The position numbers were made by a program, and so were the translations under genes. Below the pieces are notes generated by a model. That model did not search any database. It was not told where the DNA came from and was given only the letters and a program-made list of their open reading frames with translations. Positions 61,827 to 64,000 of a DNA stretch of 64,000 nt are shown in pieces. Positions within the stretch are counted from its first letter, which is position 1. Each line of letters starts with the position of its first letter. The stretch comes from Agromyces cerinus subsp. cerinus (GTDB lineage Bacteria; Actinomycetota; Actinomycetes; Actinomycetales; Microbacteriaceae). The DNA lies in contig NZ_FSRJ01000002.1 in assembly GCF_900142065.1 (NCBI RefSeq), forward strand, positions 558,001-622,000. Reading direction: 5' to 3'.

Positions 61827-61839
61827 ATTGTTACACAAT
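61827..61839. promoter_or_regulatory. Palindrome over the DMT gene promoter
   Basis: ATTGT-TAC-ACAAT is a perfect inverted repeat and is AT-rich in an otherwise GC-rich region. It lies directly in front of the minus-strand DMT gene, where it may include the -10 and act as an operator. Confidence 0.45.
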
Positions 61840-62040
61840 CCGGCCCCAGCCGTGAGGAGGAGTTCGAACGATCGGGAGGAGGCGGGACGTGCGTTCCGGC
61901 CCCCGAACGGTGCGTCGACCTGCCGCCGCCGTACGAGCACGCCTCCGCAGGCCGATAAGCTCGCGGATGTCGCGCGCGCGATCCGGCGACGATGCCGTGA
62001 GTGCCGCCGACATCCGTGACCCGGAACGGAAAGGACTCCT

Positions 62041-63084
62041 GTGCGCGCCGTGCTCTTCAACGCCTTCGGTGAGAACCCCGAACTCGTCGACGTGCCGGAG
62101 CCGGAGTGCCCGCCGCGCGGCGCCGTGATCCGGGTTCGCGCCACCGGGGTCTGCCGCAGCGACTGGCACGCCTGGATGGGCCACGACGACACCGTGTCGC
62201 TGCCGCACGTGCCGGGCCACGAGTTCGCCGGCGAGATCGCCGTGCTCGGCTCCGAGATCGACCCCGAGGCGGGCTGGGCCGTCGGCGACCGCGTCACCGC
62301 ACCGTTCATCTGCGCGTGCGGCCGATGCCACGAATGCCTGACGGGCAACGAGCAGGTCTGCGACCAGCAGTCGCAGCCCGGGTTCACGCATTGGGGCTCG
62401 TTCGCCGAGTTCGTGGCGATCGACGAGGCCGAACTGAACCTCATCCGACTGCCCGAGTCGCTCGGCTTCGTCGAAGCCGCCTCGCTCGGCTGCCGCTTCG
62501 CGACCGCCTACCGGGCGATCGTCTCGCGCTCGCGTCTCGCCCCGGGCGAGCAGATCGCGGTGCACGGATGCGGCGGGGTCGGCCTCTCCGCGATCATGAT
62601 CGCCGTCGCTGCGGGCGTGAAGGTCTACGGCGTGGACGTCTCGGATGGGGCGCTCGCCGCGGCCGAGGGGCTCGGCGCGGTGCCGCTGCAGGGCGGCGAG
62701 GGTGCGGCCGAGCGGATCCTCGAGGCCTCGGGCGGGGGAGTGGACGTCTCGGTCGACGCATTCGGCTCGACGGAGACCTCGTTCGCCTCGGTGCGGAGCC
62801 TCAAGAAGCGCGGCCGTCACGTGCAGATCGGGCTCATGGTCGGAGATTCCGCGCTCGCCGCGATGCCGATGGACGCGGTGATCGCGGGCGAGCTCGAGAT
62901 CCTCGGCAGCCACGGCATGGCCGCGCACGAGTACCCCTCGATGCTCGGCGCGGTGGCGTCGGGCGACTTCCGGCCGATCGAGCTCGTCGGCCGGCGCATC
63001 ACGCTCGACGAGGTGCCCGCCGCTCTCGCGGCGATGGGCACGGCCGGCGGCGCCGGCTCGGGCATGACGGTCGTCGAGCTGTAG
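62041..63084 (+). CDS. Zinc-dependent alcohol dehydrogenase family protein
   Basis: A 347-residue medium-chain dehydrogenase. Catalytic zinc ligands are in GVCRSDWHAW and PGHEFAGEI, the structural zinc is held by four Cys in ICACGRCHECLTGNEQVC, and the NAD motif is AVHGCGGVGLSAIMIA. The enzyme is complete and should oxidise or reduce an alcohol/aldehyde pair. GTG 62041 is preceded by GAAAGGA with 5-6 nt spacing, which sets the start. Confidence 0.92.
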   Translation: MRAVLFNAFGENPELVDVPEPECPPRGAVIRVRATGVCRSDWHAWMGHDDTVSLPHVPGHEFAGEIAVLGSEIDPEAGWAVGDRVTAPFICACGRCHECLTGNEQVCDQQSQPGFTHWGSFAEFVAIDEAELNLIRLPESLGFVEAASLGCRFATAYRAIVSRSRLAPGEQIAVHGCGGVGLSAIMIAVAAGVKVYGVDVSDGALAAAEGLGAVPLQGGEGAAERILEASGGGVDVSVDAFGSTETSFASVRSLKKRGRHVQIGLMVGDSALAAMPMDAVIAGELEILGSHGMAAHEYPSMLGAVASGDFRPIELVGRRITLDEVPAALAAMGTAGGAGSGMTVVEL

Positions 63085-63155
63085 CGGCATCCGTCTGCTC
63101 GTCGGCCGGCCGCGGGCGTACCCGTAGCATGTCCGAGAACCCACTGGAGGAATCG

Positions 63156-63959
63156 ATGAGCGAAGGTCGTGCGACCCCCGCAGGCTGGTATCCCGACCCG
63201 AGCGACACCGCTGCGCAGCGCTGGTGGAACGGGGTGCAGTGGACGGAGCATGTCGCGCAGGCGGCGCCCGTCGCCCCCGTCGAGCAGGTGGCACCGGCGG
63301 TGTCGGTTCCGCCGGTCGTGGCTCCCGTCGTCGTACCCCAGGCCGTCGCACCCGCGTACGTCGCCCCGGTGACTCCGGCGTACGCACCCGCGTACGTCTC
63401 CGCGCCGGCGTACGCCTCACAGCAGGTGCCGAACGCCGGGCAGCCGGCGCCGTACGGCGGCGTTGCGCCGACGGCTCGTGTGCCCGAGGGCACCCCGGTC
63501 GACACGATCTGGATCTGGCTGATCGTGGCGCTGCCCGTGCTCGGGATCCTGCCGCTCTTCTTCTGGGACTTCCAGGCGTACATGGAGCAGTCGATGTCGC
63601 CGTCGACGGACCCGATGCTCACCGCGCTCGGCCCGTACACCGACCCGTGGTACCTCGCTGCGACGTTCGGCGGATGGATCGTCTACGGCCTCGCCGTCTG
63701 GTTCGCCGCCCTCGACAACGCGGCCCTCGCGCGGATGGGCTACCAGCGCCGCTTCCACTGGGCCTGGGCGTTCCTCTCGTCGCTCGTCTACGTCATCGGC
63801 CGCTCGGTCGTGGTGCGGCGACAGGCCGGTCGCGGCTACCTGCCGATGGCCGCGGCGATCGCGCTCACCGTGGTGATCACGATCGGCGTGGTCGTGTGGA
63901 CCGTCGTGATGATGATCACCATCTTCGACACCGCGATGGAGATGTACCCCACCTACTGA
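63156..63959 (+). CDS. DUF2510 membrane protein
   Basis: A 267-residue protein. The N-terminal DUF2510 motif is PAGWYPDPSDTAAQRWWNGV, followed by a Pro/Ala/Val/Tyr-rich linker (about 40-110) and four membrane helices (about 118-265). The DUF2510 domain is a short actinobacterial module found at the start of many membrane proteins; its role is unknown. GGAGG 5 nt upstream supports ATG 63156. An in-frame ATG at 63129 would add nine residues (MSENPLEES). Confidence 0.85.
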   Translation: MSEGRATPAGWYPDPSDTAAQRWWNGVQWTEHVAQAAPVAPVEQVAPAVSVPPVVAPVVVPQAVAPAYVAPVTPAYAPAYVSAPAYASQQVPNAGQPAPYGGVAPTARVPEGTPVDTIWIWLIVALPVLGILPLFFWDFQAYMEQSMSPSTDPMLTALGPYTDPWYLAATFGGWIVYGLAVWFAALDNAALARMGYQRRFHWAWAFLSSLVYVIGRSVVVRRQAGRGYLPMAAAIALTVVITIGVVVWTVVMMITIFDTAMEMYPTY

Positions 63960-63972
63960 TGACGGGCCGTGC

Positions 63973-64000
63973 TCGTGGAGGCCGATGGCGGCCCCCACGA
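63973..64000 (+). terminator. Probable terminator at the right edge
   Basis: TCGTGG-A-GGCC pairs with GGCC-C-CCACGA around GATGGC, an imperfect hairpin 14 bp after the DUF2510 stop. The window ends at its last base, so any following T run cannot be seen. Confidence 0.5.

Overview
The window is very GC-rich DNA with strong G/C preference at third codon positions and gene families typical of high-GC Actinobacteria. The frequent gcatcc/ggatgc words, the many start codons directly preceded by a TANNNT -10 hexamer (leaderless mRNAs) and the gene content (DUF2510, DUF4082, DrrAB-type ABC, PadR) suggest a member of the Microbacteriaceae, perhaps Agromyces-like. The family is an inference from style; no rRNA or tRNA gene is present to confirm it.

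The left third (1-22.6 kb) is ordinary chromosome. It holds a truncated DMT transporter; a large secreted nuclease/5'-nucleotidase fusion; recQ; a padR-drrAB-like export operon; a tandem TetR-TetR regulator; a secreted histidine-phosphatase-like protein that lacks its second catalytic His; a GH3 glycosidase; two tandem small membrane proteins; an acyl-CoA oxidase with a TetR gene after it; mdh; proline iminopeptidase with a poly-aspartate tail; and a zinc metallopeptidase. Simple and tandem repeats cluster between 20.3 and 21.9 kb.

The middle (22.6-60.8 kb) is a surface/exopolysaccharide island. It opens with a three-gene membrane operon (23181-26274) and a 1.6-kaa secreted DUF4082 protein. 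A 12-gene operon (31368-44886) follows, almost every junction being a 4-bp stop/start overlap. It encodes nucleotide-sugar enzymes (Gfo/Idh/MocA dehydrogenase, SDR epimerase, two DegT aminotransferases, a PglD/NeuD-type acyltransferase), three glycosyltransferases, a Wzx-like flippase, and an adenylation enzyme / PLP decarboxylase / acyl-carrier-protein triad. Downstream lie a GNAT protein, further glycosyltransferases, a NodB-like deacetylase, two divergent Wzz-like proteins, a Wzy/O-antigen-ligase-like polymerase, a DUF4082 beta-helix protein, a WbpD-like N-acetyltransferase, a VanZ protein, L-2-hydroxyglutarate oxidase and the WbaP-like initiating phosphoglycosyltransferase. Together these make a complete Wzx/Wzy logic: initiation on lipid phosphate, sugar addition, flipping, polymerisation and length control, plus synthesis of diamino or amino-uronic sugars and probably an ACP-borne aminoacyl decoration.

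The most interesting signal is regulatory. A short C-tract/G-tract inverted repeat (CCC(CC)-N5 to N7-GGG(GG)) occurs in front of eight transcription starts scattered over this island and the adjoining membrane operon. In every case the first base of its downstream G block lies 28 or 29 nt before the first base of a -10-like hexamer, while no -35 box is visible. One copy sits exactly between two divergent promoters and has the same 29-nt spacing on both sides. This looks like the binding site of one activator that ties the dispersed units into a regulon. The right end (60.9-64 kb) returns to housekeeping genes: a second DMT transporter, a zinc alcohol dehydrogenase and a DUF2510 membrane protein.
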